The notes: generated by a model from the sequence alone, not told the origin. DNA of 34,162 nt from CAG-390 sp045531455 (GCA_045531455.1 JAZSEA010000001.1:1-34162); one strand, 5' to 3'; shown: positions 1-8,795, numbered from the stretch's first letter. A program made the numbers and translations.

Positions 1-282
1 GCCGTACGTGAGCCGGACAGAATCGGTTTTGTCGGGCAGATTTTCCCGATAACCGCAGTTCTTCCCTTGGTAATATTTATATATAACCTGCGGAAAGAAC
101 TTTGTTCTCGAAAAAATCTGCTCCGACAAAACTGCTTCGCACCTCACGGCGAATTAATTTTTGATGGATTTTGGTGGGATTTTGCGACGCAAGGTACTAA
201 CCTTGCGAGTGAAAGCACGCCAAAAGACACAAAAAGTAATCGCCGTGAGGCAATTAGGTTCGACTCCCGTACGGCTTGCTAG
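1..282 (+). other. Open frame at window edge, possible 3' end of a gene
   Basis: Frame 1 is open from the first base to a TAG at 280-282. The first ~35 codons read like the hydrophobic end of a membrane protein (a run around PLVIFIYNLRKE), so this may be the tail of a gene that begins outside the window. The remaining ~55 codons look non-coding: low complexity, with a small hairpin GCAAGGT-ACTA-ACCTTGC at 189-206. I recognise no family. It could equally be non-coding sequence that happens to be open. Confidence 0.25.
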
Positions 283-411
283 GACGACAATCCGAAAAGC
301 GCCAAAAATTAAGGCTCCCGGGCTAATTCGGATTATTCTTGTCACTCTAAGATTATTATATATCAAATCCGCAAAAAAGTCAATATAACATTTTGTTGAA
401 CTTTCGCTCTG
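283..411. other. Non-coding gap upstream of the MarR gene
   Basis: No gene is supported here. An imperfect inverted repeat is visible (GACAATCCGAA near 285-298 against TTCGGATTATTCTTGTC near 328-344) around a small GCC/GGC hairpin. The rest is AT-rich. Confidence 0.4.
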
Positions 412-463
412 CTTGTTGACATTACAACAAGCGTGTGGTATAATAAATGTTGTAATCACAACA
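412..463 (+). promoter_or_regulatory. Promoter with two palindromic operators for the MarR-DegV operon
   Basis: TTGACA at 416-421 and TATAAT at 439-444 are separated by exactly 17 bp, a consensus sigma-A promoter. Two perfect palindromes flank it: CTTGTTG-ACATTA-CAACAAG at 412-431, covering the -35, and TGTTGT-AATC-ACAACA at 448-463, covering the likely start of transcription and ending at the ribosome site. MarR proteins usually bind such palindromes and repress their own promoter, so autorepression is the simplest reading (inference). Confidence 0.85.
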
Positions 464-474
464 AGGAGATTATT

Positions 475-921
475 ATGCAAAACAGATTTGAAACCTTCAC
501 TCTGCTGATCTCGGGGATCAACAGGGCGATACAGAGGATCAAGACCGAGGAGATGGCGGAGTTCGATCTCAAGAGCTCGCACGTTTCCTGTCTTTACTAC
601 CTCTACAAGGAGGAGCGGCTTACGGCTCGCGATCTCTGCCTGATCTGCGGCGAGGACAAGGCGAATATCTCGCGCTCGATAAAGTACCTCGAGCAGAACG
701 GATATCTCGTCTGCGAATCGACGGCACAGAAGCGGTATCTCAGCGCGATCGTGCTGACCGAGCGGGGCAGAGAGGTCGGAAGGATCCTCTCCGAGAGAGT
801 CGACGGAATACTTGACAGCGCAAGCCTCGGCATCAGCGACGAGGAACGAGCCGTGATGTACCGCAGCCTTTCGCTGATAAACGAAAACCTGAACAAGATT
901 TGTGAGGAATATAAGGAATGA
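475..921 (+). CDS. MarR family transcriptional regulator
   Basis: A 148-residue protein of usual MarR length. It has a winged helix-turn-helix in the middle: LTARDLCLICGEDKANISRSIKYLEQNGYL-type helices, then a wing around residues 80-95 containing RYLSAIVLTERGR. The start at 475 is chosen because AAGGAG lies at 463-468; the frame runs further upstream to a GTG at 433, but that lies inside the promoter. The gene overlaps the next one by four bases (ATGA), so the two are translationally coupled. The ligand is unknown. The two palindromes in its promoter suggest autorepression. Confidence 0.9.
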   Translation: MQNRFETFTLLISGINRAIQRIKTEEMAEFDLKSSHVSCLYYLYKEERLTARDLCLICGEDKANISRSIKYLEQNGYLVCESTAQKRYLSAIVLTERGREVGRILSERVDGILDSASLGISDEERAVMYRSLSLINENLNKICEEYKE

Positions 922-1754
922 GTGAAATGAAGAATATCAAGATTGTGGTCGATTCATCGGCGGACCTTATCCGCCTCGAGGGAGCGGATTTCGCATCGGC
1001 ACCGCTCAAGATCGTGGCGGGCGAGAAGGTTTACGTTGATAATGAGGATATAGATGCCTGCGCGTTTGCAGAGGAGATGTTCCGCTATAACGGCGAGTCC
1101 TCGACCTCCTGCCCGAACGTGACCGACTGGCTTTCGGCTTTCGGCGACGCCGAGGAGATCATCTGTATGACGATCACGAGCAATCTTTCGGGTACATACA
1201 ATACCGCCTGTCTTGCAAAGAGGATCTATGAGGAGGATCATCCCGACCGCCGCGTTGAGGTCATCGACACGCTTAGCGCGGGTCCCGAGATCACTCTGAT
1301 GGCGGAAAAGGCACGCGATCTGATAGCCGAGGGCAAGAGCCTCGACGAGGTAGTTGCGGCTATCCGCGGATACAAGACCGAGCTCCTCTTTATGCTCGAG
1401 TCTATGAAGAATCTTGCCAACAACGGACGAGTCGGTAAGCTTGCGGCGAAGGCGGCGGGACTTCTCGGCATCCGCGCGGTCGGCAGAGCAAGCGACGAGG
1501 GAACACTCGAACTCCTTGCGAAATGCCGCGGAGGTGTGAAGGCTATCGACACGATCGTAAGCTATATGAAGGAATACGGCTTCAAGGGCGGATGCGCAAG
1601 GATCGCGCATTGTCTCAACGAGAACGCCGCGAGGGCTCTTTCCGAAAAGATCAAGAAGGAATTCCCCAAGGCGAAGGTCATCATCGGCGAATGCCGCGCG
1701 CTTTGCAGCTTTTATGCCGAGCGAGGCGGAATGCTTGTCGGTTTTGAAGTGTAA
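918..1754 (+). CDS. DegV family fatty-acid-binding protein
   Basis: A 278-residue protein with the N-terminal VVDSSADL motif typical of DegV proteins, the SNLSGTYNTA segment around residues 90-100 and a C-terminal second lobe. DegV proteins bind a fatty acid between two lobes; in Bacillota some (FakB) present fatty acids to the kinase FakA for phospholipid synthesis. No fakA is in this window, so the role is inferred from family only. The ATG overlaps the MarR stop codon, and an alternative in-frame ATG lies at 927. Coupling to a MarR regulator resembles FabT/FapR-type lipid control in outline, but that is speculation. Confidence 0.9.
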   Translation: MSEMKNIKIVVDSSADLIRLEGADFASAPLKIVAGEKVYVDNEDIDACAFAEEMFRYNGESSTSCPNVTDWLSAFGDAEEIICMTITSNLSGTYNTACLAKRIYEEDHPDRRVEVIDTLSAGPEITLMAEKARDLIAEGKSLDEVVAAIRGYKTELLFMLESMKNLANNGRVGKLAAKAAGLLGIRAVGRASDEGTLELLAKCRGGVKAIDTIVSYMKEYGFKGGCARIAHCLNENAARALSEKIKKEFPKAKVIIGECRALCSFYAERGGMLVGFEV

Positions 1755-1905
1755 ATAACCAATTGTAAAACTGCGTTTTACAATTGAAACACGCGCGCTT
1801 ATCGCCGCGAGTCAAAATCGTTGATTTTGACTCCCTCCCCTCGGCGCGCGGACTCGCTTTGCTCGTCAAATAGGAGTTTTTTCGTCGGCAAAGCCACCGA
1901 AAAAA
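1755..1905. repeat. Three consecutive short-loop hairpins
   Basis: Three strong hairpins follow one another: CAATTGTAAAAC-TGC-GTTTTACAATTG (1760-1786), GAGTCAAAATC-GTT-GATTTTGACTC (1809-1833), and TTTTTTCG-TC-GGC-AAA-GCC-AC-CGAAAAAA (1877-1905). All have three-base loops. None is followed by a proper T-run on the plus strand, so they are not ordinary terminators, although the first may end the DegV transcript. They resemble in style the hairpin arrays at 19693-19774 and 28015-28104. Confidence 0.7.
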
Positions 1906-1970
1906 CGTATTTTGTTATAATTTTTAACTTCCCAATGAGAGACAAAATAATTATAAGGAGAAATGACTCC

Positions 1971-4304
1971 ATGAAAAAGAATATTGCTAAGATAATCAAC
2001 ATCCTGCTTGCGGTGATACTCGTGTTCATCTTCACCGCGTCGGTCATCGACACCTCCGAGACCGTCAGAAAGACGAATTTCGATCAGGAATTGATGATGA
2101 CACATATCGAAAAGCTTTCCGAAAACGGACCGCGCTCGCTCGTTCATAAGGAAGCAAACGAAAAGGCTGTCGAGTACATTGCGTCGACCGTGGCATCCTA
2201 CGGCTTTGTCAACGAGGACGTGACGGATAAGCCCGCCTACCTCATCCAGGACTACGTTGCCACCGACGACACGGGCAGATATCAGAATTTCTACCTCAAG
2301 AACGTGATCGTCCACATCCCCGCGAACGCACCCGATGCGAGCGGCGACGCAGTCATGTTCATGGGTCACTTCGACTCGGTTCCGATGGGTCAGGGTGCTT
2401 CGGATGACGGAGTTGCCTGCGCAACGATGCTTGAGGCGATCCGCTATTACAGCGAAAGGATGGCGGAGGGCTTCACGATGAAGCACGATCTCCTCTTTGC
2501 CTTTGTCAACGGCGAGGAGTACAATCTTTTCGGCTCGAAGGCACTTCTTAATGAGTTTGAAGGCTTCGGGAACGTCGTTGACCGCATCCGCTTCTGCACG
2601 AATCTCGAGTCCCGCGGAACGAGCGGAACACTCATTATGTTTGAGACCGCGAAGAACAACTACAATACAGTGAAGCTTTTCTCCGAGGTCAACAAGAGCC
2701 TCTTCACCTGCTCGATCGCAACTCTCGTCTACGATACGATGCCCAACAGCACCGATTTCACCACCTTCAAGAGTATCTGCCAGGGACTCAATATGGCGAA
2801 TATCACGGGCGGTGAGAATTATCACACGCAGAATGACAGCCCCGAAAACGTCGGCGCGTCCTATCTTTCCCAGCAGGCGGAGTTTGTTGACGGACTGATC
2901 GACAGGCTCTCGGATTACGATCTCGACGTCCTCTACGATGCCGAGGAATCCGCGATCTTTTTCTCCTATCTCAACGCGACCACAGTAGTTTATAACCACG
3001 CGACAGCCGCGATCCTTGCGATCGTAGCGATCATCCTTATCCTTGCGAATATCATTATCTCCGCGTTCCGCAGGGAAAAGAGACTCAAAAAGACCGCGCT
3101 CGGTATTCTCACCGTGGTGATCGGACTTGCGCTGAGTGCCGCCGCTTGCTTCATCTTCTACTATCTCTTCCAGTATATCGCCGTCCTCGCGGGCGTTATC
3201 GACGGCCATATGGTCGGAACGATCACGTACTCGAACACCGCGATCGTTATCGGCATCGGACTTGCCTCCCTTGCGATGACCGCGCTCGCCGCCTTCATCG
3301 GATGCAAGTTCTTCGGGCTCGAGGGCAAGGACATCAAGCGCGCGTTTGCCTATATCCACGCATTCCTCGGAATCGTCCTTTCCTTTGTTCTTGCCGATGC
3401 GAGCTACCTCTTCATCTTCAGCGGAATCATGCTGATGATAAACGAGCTTATCGTTACGCTCACAAAGGGCGAATTTGAAAAGTACCACGGCGAGATCCTT
3501 GCGACCGCGCTCTATTTCCCGATCGTTATTCCCGTTATCTTCCTTGCAACCTCTGCTCTCGGGCTTACAATGTCGTACGTTTACGGACTCGTCTTCGCGC
3601 TTTCGATCTTTGATCTCGGCGTCGATATCCTGCCGATCTGCCGTTATTTCTCGGTATTCGCGCTCAGCCCCAAGTGCTGCAGCGAGAAGAAAAAGTGCCC
3701 CTGCGGCGGTATCATCACGATCGCGGTGGCTGCGACTGTCATCTTTCTTTGCGTGAGCCTGACAAAGCCGAACGCTTCGGTCAACCTCCAGGGCAAGCAG
3801 AATATCGTAAAGCTTCCCTATGACGACGCGCTCGTGCTCGTTGTCGGCGAGGATGATTACGAATTCCGCGTCTACGACTTCAATGCGGTCGGCGCGCTCA
3901 AGGATTACGTTTCCGAGCTCAAGTACAGCGGCGAGTATTACTTCAGCCACGCCGATCTCCCAATGGTTGAGCCGAGACAGCTTTCAACGCTTGAGGGCAA
4001 CGTGCTGACGGTCAAGAAGAATACTGCAGATTCGCTCGTTTACCTCGATTTCTCGAATATCGATGCCGAATCCTTTACTGTTGACGACGGCATTACAACC
4101 CACACCTACTCGCTTGCCGATGCCGAGACATATTCGATCAAGCTCCACAGCGAGTGCGTTGTTACCGTCAACGGACGCGCGGATATCGCGTACAAGGAGG
4201 TCCTCCGCGACTATGAGCCTCTGATCCCCGCTGAATATGCCGAGGACGAGGAAAAGCTTCATTTCAATCTCTGGCTGACAGCCGATTATTCTGTTGGAAA
4301 TTAA
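1971..4304 (+). CDS. Membrane-bound M28 family zinc peptidase
   Basis: A 777-residue protein. Residues 1-30 form an N-terminal membrane anchor. Residues ~35-320 form an M28 (aminopeptidase Y/S-like) domain with metal-site residues in order: H133-F-D135, D145-D146, the catalytic E182-E183 pair in GEEYNLFGS, an NLESRG segment, and H285 in HTQNDSPENV. Roughly 340-620 holds about eight membrane segments, and the C-terminus (~630-777) is a beta-rich extracytoplasmic tail. The order peptidase, multi-pass domain, tail resembles the ERMP1/Fxna-like M28 branch. The start at 1971 follows AAGGAG at 1955-1960; the frame runs further upstream without a ribosome site. The substrate is unknown, most likely peptide N-termini outside the cell. 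Confidence 0.88.
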   Translation: MKKNIAKIINILLAVILVFIFTASVIDTSETVRKTNFDQELMMTHIEKLSENGPRSLVHKEANEKAVEYIASTVASYGFVNEDVTDKPAYLIQDYVATDDTGRYQNFYLKNVIVHIPANAPDASGDAVMFMGHFDSVPMGQGASDDGVACATMLEAIRYYSERMAEGFTMKHDLLFAFVNGEEYNLFGSKALLNEFEGFGNVVDRIRFCTNLESRGTSGTLIMFETAKNNYNTVKLFSEVNKSLFTCSIATLVYDTMPNSTDFTTFKSICQGLNMANITGGENYHTQNDSPENVGASYLSQQAEFVDGLIDRLSDYDLDVLYDAEESAIFFSYLNATTVVYNHATAAILAIVAIILILANIIISAFRREKRLKKTALGILTVVIGLALSAAACFIFYYLFQYIAVLAGVIDGHMVGTITYSNTAIVIGIGLASLAMTALAAFIGCKFFGLEGKDIKRAFAYIHAFLGIVLSFVLADASYLFIFSGIMLMINELIVTLTKGEFEKYHGEILATALYFPIVIPVIFLATSALGLTMSYVYGLVFALSIFDLGVDILPICRYFSVFALSPKCCSEKKKCPCGGIITIAVAATVIFLCVSLTKPNASVNLQGKQNIVKLPYDDALVLVVGEDDYEFRVYDFNAVGALKDYVSELKYSGEYYFSHADLPMVEPRQLSTLEGNVLTVKKNTADSLVYLDFSNIDAESFTVDDGITTHTYSLADAETYSIKLHSECVVTVNGRADIAYKEVLRDYEPLIPAEYAEDEEKLHFNLWLTADYSVGN

Positions 4305-4322
4305 TTTTGTGAGGTACAAAAA

Positions 4323-5345
4323 ATGAGCAGATATGCTATCTACGGCGCGGGCTCGCTCGGAACGGTGCTCGGCGCGTACATTACCAAAAACGGAGGTCAG
4401 ATCGACCTGATCAACCGCAACCGCGCACACGTTGCCGCGCTCCGCGAAAAGGGCGCGCGCATCACGGGTACGGTAGAGATGACCGTCCCCGTAACCGCTT
4501 ACACTCCCGACGAGATGAGCGGAAAATACGATATTATCCTTCTTATGACCAAACAGCTTTTCAATAAGGAAGTCGTTACGACTCTCAAGGACTTCCTCGC
4601 GGAAGACGGCGTTATCGTCACCCTGCAGAACGGTCTGCCCGAGCCGGGTATCGCCGAGATCGTGGGCTCGCACAGGACCGTCGGATGCGTTGTCGAATGG
4701 GGCGCGACTCTCTCGGCTCCCGGCGAATGCACGCTGACAAGCGATCCCGCGTCGCTCTCCTTCCATATGGGCAAGATGGAGGGTATTACCGACGAGAAAT
4801 TCAACGAGGTCAAGGCTCTTCTCGAGCTGATGTGCCCCGTTCACGAGGAGCCGAACCTCATCGGCGCGAGATGGTCGAAGCTGCTTATCAACGCCACCTT
4901 CTCGGGACTCGGAACGGTTGTCGGCGGTGTTTTCGGAGACGTTTCCGAGAACAAGGATGCCGCAAAGGTAGCCGTCCGTTGTATGAAGGAGTGCATCGAC
5001 GTCGGTCACGCCGCGGGCGCGGAATTTGCTCCCGTTCAGGGCAAGAATATCACGGCACTCTTCTACTATAAGAACGCACTCAAGTGCGGATTTGCAACCT
5101 TCCTCATTCCGATCGCGATGAAGAAGCACCGCGCAATCGAGCCCTCGATGCTTCAGGACCTCAAGAAGGGCAAGGCTTGCGAGATCGACGCCATCAACGG
5201 CATCGTCTGCGAGTGGGGACGCAAGTGCGGAGTCAAGACTCCCATCAACGACCGCATCGTTGAGATCGTCAAGAAGTGCGAGACGGGCGAGCTGAAGCCC
5301 GAAAAGGCTAATATTAAGCTTTTTGATGATCTGTTAAAGCCTTGA
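4323..5345 (+). CDS. Ketopantoate reductase (PanE/ApbA) family oxidoreductase
   Basis: A 340-residue protein. The N-terminus has the dinucleotide-binding motif GAGSLGTVLGAYI at residues 7-19, and the middle holds the NGLPEPGI segment that matches NGxG in the family. The helical C-terminal domain has the GARWSKLLINATFSGLG stretch, with the conserved K and N of ketopantoate reductases. The family reduces 2-dehydropantoate to pantoate with NADPH, but many paralogues act on other keto acids and no pantothenate genes are nearby. The exact substrate is therefore not claimed. It begins 18 bases after the peptidase gene and probably shares its transcript. Confidence 0.85.
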   Translation: MSRYAIYGAGSLGTVLGAYITKNGGQIDLINRNRAHVAALREKGARITGTVEMTVPVTAYTPDEMSGKYDIILLMTKQLFNKEVVTTLKDFLAEDGVIVTLQNGLPEPGIAEIVGSHRTVGCVVEWGATLSAPGECTLTSDPASLSFHMGKMEGITDEKFNEVKALLELMCPVHEEPNLIGARWSKLLINATFSGLGTVVGGVFGDVSENKDAAKVAVRCMKECIDVGHAAGAEFAPVQGKNITALFYYKNALKCGFATFLIPIAMKKHRAIEPSMLQDLKKGKACEIDAINGIVCEWGRKCGVKTPINDRIVEIVKKCETGELKPEKANIKLFDDLLKP

Positions 5346-5370
5346 CAATCCTTCTGTTTTGATGTATAAT
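5342..5370 (+). promoter_or_regulatory. Consensus promoter for the metallophosphoesterase
   Basis: TTGACA at 5342-5347 and TATAAT at 5365-5370 are 17 bp apart. The -35 overlaps the stop codon of the upstream gene, so the phosphoesterase has its own start of transcription. Confidence 0.85.
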
Positions 5371-5407
5371 TATTTTAATATTTTTTCATCAGAAAGGAAC
5401 AGAAAAA

Positions 5408-6385
5408 ATGATTCCTACCACCAAGCACACGCTCCGTTTCCGTGAGGACGGCACATTCCGCATCCTTATGGTCTCGGATATTCAGGACAAGCTCGAATAC
5501 GATCCCCGCACACTCGCGGGTCTTGATGCTGTGATCGAGGCGGCGAAGCCCGATCTAGTCATCCTCGGCGGAGATAACGTCGACGGCAGAAAGCTCAAGC
5601 CCTACGATGAATTCGTCAAGTATATGGAGATCTTCACCGCTCCGATGGAGAAGAGACAGATCCCCTGGATGCACGTATTCGGCAACCACGACTACGATAC
5701 CGAGGTCTCGGGACCCGAAATGCAGAAGGTCTACGAGTCCTATCCCTATTGTGTCTCGGGCCACAGCGAGGGCATCCCCGGCGTGACCAACTATATGGTT
5801 CCCGTGCTCGCGCACGATTCGGATAAGGTAGAGTACGCGATCTACGCATTCGATTCGCAATATAAGGATAGAACACGCCGTGCGGGCGTAAGCCACGAGG
5901 ACTTGATGCTCCCCAACCGCGAGCCGTTTTATAAAAAATGGGAGCCCATCTACTTTGAGCAGCAGATGTGGTACTGGAATCTCTCAAAGGAGCTTGAGGC
6001 AAAAGAGGGTCACACGGTCCGCGCTATGGCTGTAATGCACGTGCCGCCCCACGAGATAATGATGGCGGTGAACAACCCTGCAGAGACGGGTTATATCGGA
6101 CACGACAGGGAGAGCTTCCAGTGTCCGATGGTCAACTCGGGCGTTTACGCGACGATGCTCGAGAGAGGCGACGTCGAGATCATCGCGGCGGGTCACCTGC
6201 ATAAGAATATCTCGGACGGCGTTTACGGCGGCATCCGCTTCACTCTCGATGCAAGCGCAGGCTTCTCTGTCGGAGGAATAGACGAGCTTCGCGGCGGACG
6301 AATCTTCGATATCCGCAACGACGGAACTCACGAGACCCATATGATATATTGCAAGGATTACATCGATATCACCAAGCCCGAATAA
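5408..6385 (+). CDS. Calcineurin-like metallophosphoesterase
   Basis: A 325-residue protein with the metallophosphoesterase signature in order: SDIQD (~23), GGDNVDG (~54), GNHDYD (~92), MHVPPHE (~211) and AGHLHKN (~259). These supply the Asp, His and Asn ligands of a two-metal site. There is no signal peptide, so it should be cytoplasmic. It resembles the PhoD/DR1281-like and 'metallophosphoesterase' genes common in Clostridia, whose substrates (phosphodiesters or phosphomonoesters) are mostly unknown. It has its own promoter at 5342-5370. Confidence 0.88.
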   Translation: MIPTTKHTLRFREDGTFRILMVSDIQDKLEYDPRTLAGLDAVIEAAKPDLVILGGDNVDGRKLKPYDEFVKYMEIFTAPMEKRQIPWMHVFGNHDYDTEVSGPEMQKVYESYPYCVSGHSEGIPGVTNYMVPVLAHDSDKVEYAIYAFDSQYKDRTRRAGVSHEDLMLPNREPFYKKWEPIYFEQQMWYWNLSKELEAKEGHTVRAMAVMHVPPHEIMMAVNNPAETGYIGHDRESFQCPMVNSGVYATMLERGDVEIIAAGHLHKNISDGVYGGIRFTLDASAGFSVGGIDELRGGRIFDIRNDGTHETHMIYCKDYIDITKPE

Positions 6386-6433
6386 AAAATATGGCAATTT
6401 GTCACAAAATTAGTATAAATATTATAAAAAATA

Positions 6434-6505
6434 TTGACAAAATATTAACCGTGTGATATAATTATGCTATCAAAATGGCGAAAGCCAATATTATAAGGAG
6501 AAAAA
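6434..6505 (+). promoter_or_regulatory. Promoter and leader of surface protein 1
   Basis: TTGACA (6434-6439), 17 bp, TATAAT (6457-6462). The leader contains ATCAAAATGGCGAAAGCC, a GGC-GAAA-GCC mini-hairpin, followed by an AAGGAG ribosome site. Promoter and leader are almost identical to those at 10983-11056, showing the two were duplicated together. Confidence 0.85.
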
Positions 6506-7588
6506 ATGAAAAAGTTCATTGCAAGACCTCTCTGCATCATTCTTATGCTTGCTATGCTCGTTCCTATGATGGGTATTATGGCAAGTGCCGCAGAGCTTAC
6601 CAACCTTTATGACGCATCCAAGGCTGTTTGCGGTACTCCCAACAGCTCACAGAGAGACACCGATCCCAAGTATAACGAAAACTACTTCTGCTCCGACGTT
6701 ATTTACGTCAAGGAAGGCGATGTTATTACCGCAGGTCCCGTATTTGTTAAGCAGGGCTATTACTTTACTGCTTATAAGGAAGACGGAAGCGTTCACACCA
6801 AGCAGATCAAGTATGCTAACTGCACCGAGATCGAAGTTGTTCAGGGCAACCTTTCTATCGTTAAGTGGACAGTTCCCGCAGGCGTTGATTCCATCAGAAT
6901 GGCAACATCCCAGATCTTCCGTGACAGCACACTCATCACAAAGAACCAGGAGTTCGGTAAGGCTGATTTCCTTGCATATATGGCAAAGAATAACATCGAG
7001 CTGCCCTTCCTCAACGGCGTGACCGCAGATACCCTCACCAACATTTTCCCCGCAGAGAATACCTTTGCAGGAGAGGTTAAAAAGGCAGGCGAAACTGCAA
7101 ACACCACTCATATTACATCCGATTTCATCCCCGTAAAAGACGGCGATATGATCTATTACGGTGCGAACCTCATCCCCGCTTCCGGTAATGCCCATCAGCT
7201 TGTTATGTATGATGCTGATAAGAAGGCAACCACCAATGTAAACACTGATTACACCGTATTTATCGGTGCGATCGATGATACCTATGGTATCTACGCATAC
7301 AGAGTTCGTCCCGGTTCTGCATACGTTCGTATCGTTGCAGATGCTAAGGCATACAACGAAGGCAAGATCCTTGCAACCTTCAATCAGCCCTTCACTGTTG
7401 AAGGCTACAACAACTACCTCAATCCTCCCGCAACCACCGAGCCCGCTCCCGAGACCACAGTTCCTGCTCCCGAGACTACCGAGCCTACCGTTTCCGGCGA
7501 TACCGGTGACACCGCTGTCATCTTCGCGGCTATCGCAATGATCTCTCTCGCAGGCGTTGCAGTTGTTGCAAAGAGAAGAGAAAACTGA
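6506..7588 (+). CDS. Secreted surface protein with two beta-sandwich repeats (array member 1)
   Basis: 360 residues. Residues 1-29 form a signal peptide (basic MKKFIARPL, hydrophobic core, ASA-A cleavage site). Two related repeats follow, roughly 30-150 and 175-305. Each contains a G-D-V/M-I element, a 'QGYY..AY..DG' or 'NAHQLVMYDADK' strand and an 'RMATSQ' or 'VRIVADA' strand, typical of a small jelly-roll fold. A Pro/Thr/Glu linker (PAPETT units) leads to SGDTGDTA, a hydrophobic stretch and the tail KRREN, the layout of a sortase-type or membrane anchor, but no LPXTG is present. The last ~90 bases are identical to those of the next gene. Function is unknown; binding of carbohydrate or wall polymers would fit. 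Confidence 0.8.
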   Translation: MKKFIARPLCIILMLAMLVPMMGIMASAAELTNLYDASKAVCGTPNSSQRDTDPKYNENYFCSDVIYVKEGDVITAGPVFVKQGYYFTAYKEDGSVHTKQIKYANCTEIEVVQGNLSIVKWTVPAGVDSIRMATSQIFRDSTLITKNQEFGKADFLAYMAKNNIELPFLNGVTADTLTNIFPAENTFAGEVKKAGETANTTHITSDFIPVKDGDMIYYGANLIPASGNAHQLVMYDADKKATTNVNTDYTVFIGAIDDTYGIYAYRVRPGSAYVRIVADAKAYNEGKILATFNQPFTVEGYNNYLNPPATTEPAPETTVPAPETTEPTVSGDTGDTAVIFAAIAMISLAGVAVVAKRREN

Positions 7589-7610
7589 TTCTTCTAAGAA
7601 ATTTTAATAA

Positions 7611-7644
7611 AAAAGACCGATCTGCGTCAGCGGATCGGTCTTTT
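7611..7644 (+). terminator. Rho-independent terminator
   Basis: Stem GACCGATC / GATCGGTC (7615-7622 / 7633-7640) with flanking A and T runs, 27 bases after the stop of surface protein 1. Confidence 0.9.
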
Positions 7645-7648
7645 CATA

Positions 7649-7677
7649 TTGACAAGTATGAATTTTCATGGTATAAT
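7649..7677 (+). promoter_or_regulatory. Promoter of surface protein 2
   Basis: TTGACA (7649-7654), 17 bp, TATAAT (7672-7677). A GGC-AAAAA-GCC mini-hairpin sits in the leader before AAAGGAG, a variant of the mini-hairpin in the leaders of proteins 1 and 4. Confidence 0.85.
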
Positions 7678-7719
7678 AAATTAATTCTATGGCAAAAAGC
7701 CTAAAAAAGGAGAAAAGAC

Positions 7720-8778
7720 ATGAAAAAGATCATCGCAAGACCTCTTTGTATCATTCTTATGCTTGCTATGCTCGTTCCTATGATGAGCGTTATGGCAGGT
7801 GCTGCAGAAGTTACCAACCTCTACGTTGCAGCTGATGCAACTATCGGCACTCCCGCAAAGACCAAGGACGATGCAGCATCCGGAAACAGACTTTACGTCA
7901 CTTCCGCAGCCATCCCCGTTAAGGCAGGCGACGTTGTTACCTTCGGTCCCGTTCTTCCCGGTCAGGGCTACTACATCACTACTTACGATGCAGACGGCAA
8001 CCAGAAGATCGCTCAGATCAAGTACGCTGATTGCACAAGCGTTGCTGTTGTTACCCCCAGCGCTGAGATCGTTAAGTGGACCGTAACCGAAGGCAATGCT
8101 TACGTCAGAGTTGTAAACTCCCAGATGTTCAAGGATTGCACCATGATCACCGTTAACCAGGAATTCACCGCAGCAGAGTATTTTGCTGAGATGGATAAGA
8201 ACAAGGTGAACGTTGACTGCGTTCGTCCCACCACCGCGAAGGAAGCTCTTGTAAACCTTTTCCCCACCTCCGATGCTACCTTCCTCGGCAGATCCGATTC
8301 TTCTAAGATCGAGGTTGCAAGCGATGCTTACCGTACCTCCGATTATATCCCCGTTAAGGGCGGCGACGTTCTCTACTTTGGCGCGGCTGTCAAGAGCCAG
8401 GGCTACCAGATCACTCTGTTCGGAGCTGACAAGAAGCCTCTTACCAACGTAAAGATCGCCTATATGGTAGAGTACGCTGATCTCGGTGACGGACTTGCTA
8501 TCTATGCATACAGCATGCCTCACGATGCTGCATACGTTCGCGTAGTTGCAGCTACAAGCGTTTACGATGCAGGCAAGCAGCTTGCCACCATCAACCAGCC
8601 GTTCGATGCTCAGGGCTACAACAACTTCTTCAATCCTCCCGAGACCACCGAGCCCGCTCCCGAGACTACCGAGCCCGGTTCTTCCTCCGATACCGGTGAC
8701 ACCGCTGTCATCTTCGCGGCTATCGCAATGATCTCTCTCGCAGGCGTTGCAGTTGTTGCAAAGAGAAGAGAAAACTGA
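7720..8778 (+). CDS. Secreted surface protein with two beta-sandwich repeats (array member 2)
   Basis: 352 residues and a close paralogue of the preceding gene. The signal peptide is almost the same (IARPLCIILMLAMLVPMM), with two repeats at about 30-150 and 170-300 ('PVKAGDVVTFGPVLPGQGYY' and 'PVKGGDVLYFGAAV' strands), a PAPETTEP linker and the same TGDTA-hydrophobic-KRREN anchor. The terminal ~90 bases match the first gene base for base, which points to recent duplication or gene conversion. The gene has its own promoter and terminator, so it is transcribed alone. No catalytic motif is seen. Confidence 0.8.
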   Translation: MKKIIARPLCIILMLAMLVPMMSVMAGAAEVTNLYVAADATIGTPAKTKDDAASGNRLYVTSAAIPVKAGDVVTFGPVLPGQGYYITTYDADGNQKIAQIKYADCTSVAVVTPSAEIVKWTVTEGNAYVRVVNSQMFKDCTMITVNQEFTAAEYFAEMDKNKVNVDCVRPTTAKEALVNLFPTSDATFLGRSDSSKIEVASDAYRTSDYIPVKGGDVLYFGAAVKSQGYQITLFGADKKPLTNVKIAYMVEYADLGDGLAIYAYSMPHDAAYVRVVAATSVYDAGKQLATINQPFDAQGYNNFFNPPETTEPAPETTEPGSSSDTGDTAVIFAAIAMISLAGVAVVAKRREN

Positions 8779-8795
8779 GCTAAACAAATTTAATG

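Noticed and set aside
250..285. tRNA-like GGTTCGACTCCC sequence
   Set aside because: The T-arm does not pair properly (TTAGG against CCCGT) and no acceptor, D or anticodon arms can be drawn.
1866..3950. 694-residue minus-strand open frame inside the M28 peptidase gene
   Set aside because: Antisense shadow caused by codon bias; the translation is highly charged and of no family, while the plus strand has all M28 motifs.
6401..6420. A fourth GTGA-type box (TTTGTCACAAAA) before the surface array
   Set aside because: Only one half matches, there is no GTGA-N5-TCAC symmetry, and the promoter already has a perfect -35.
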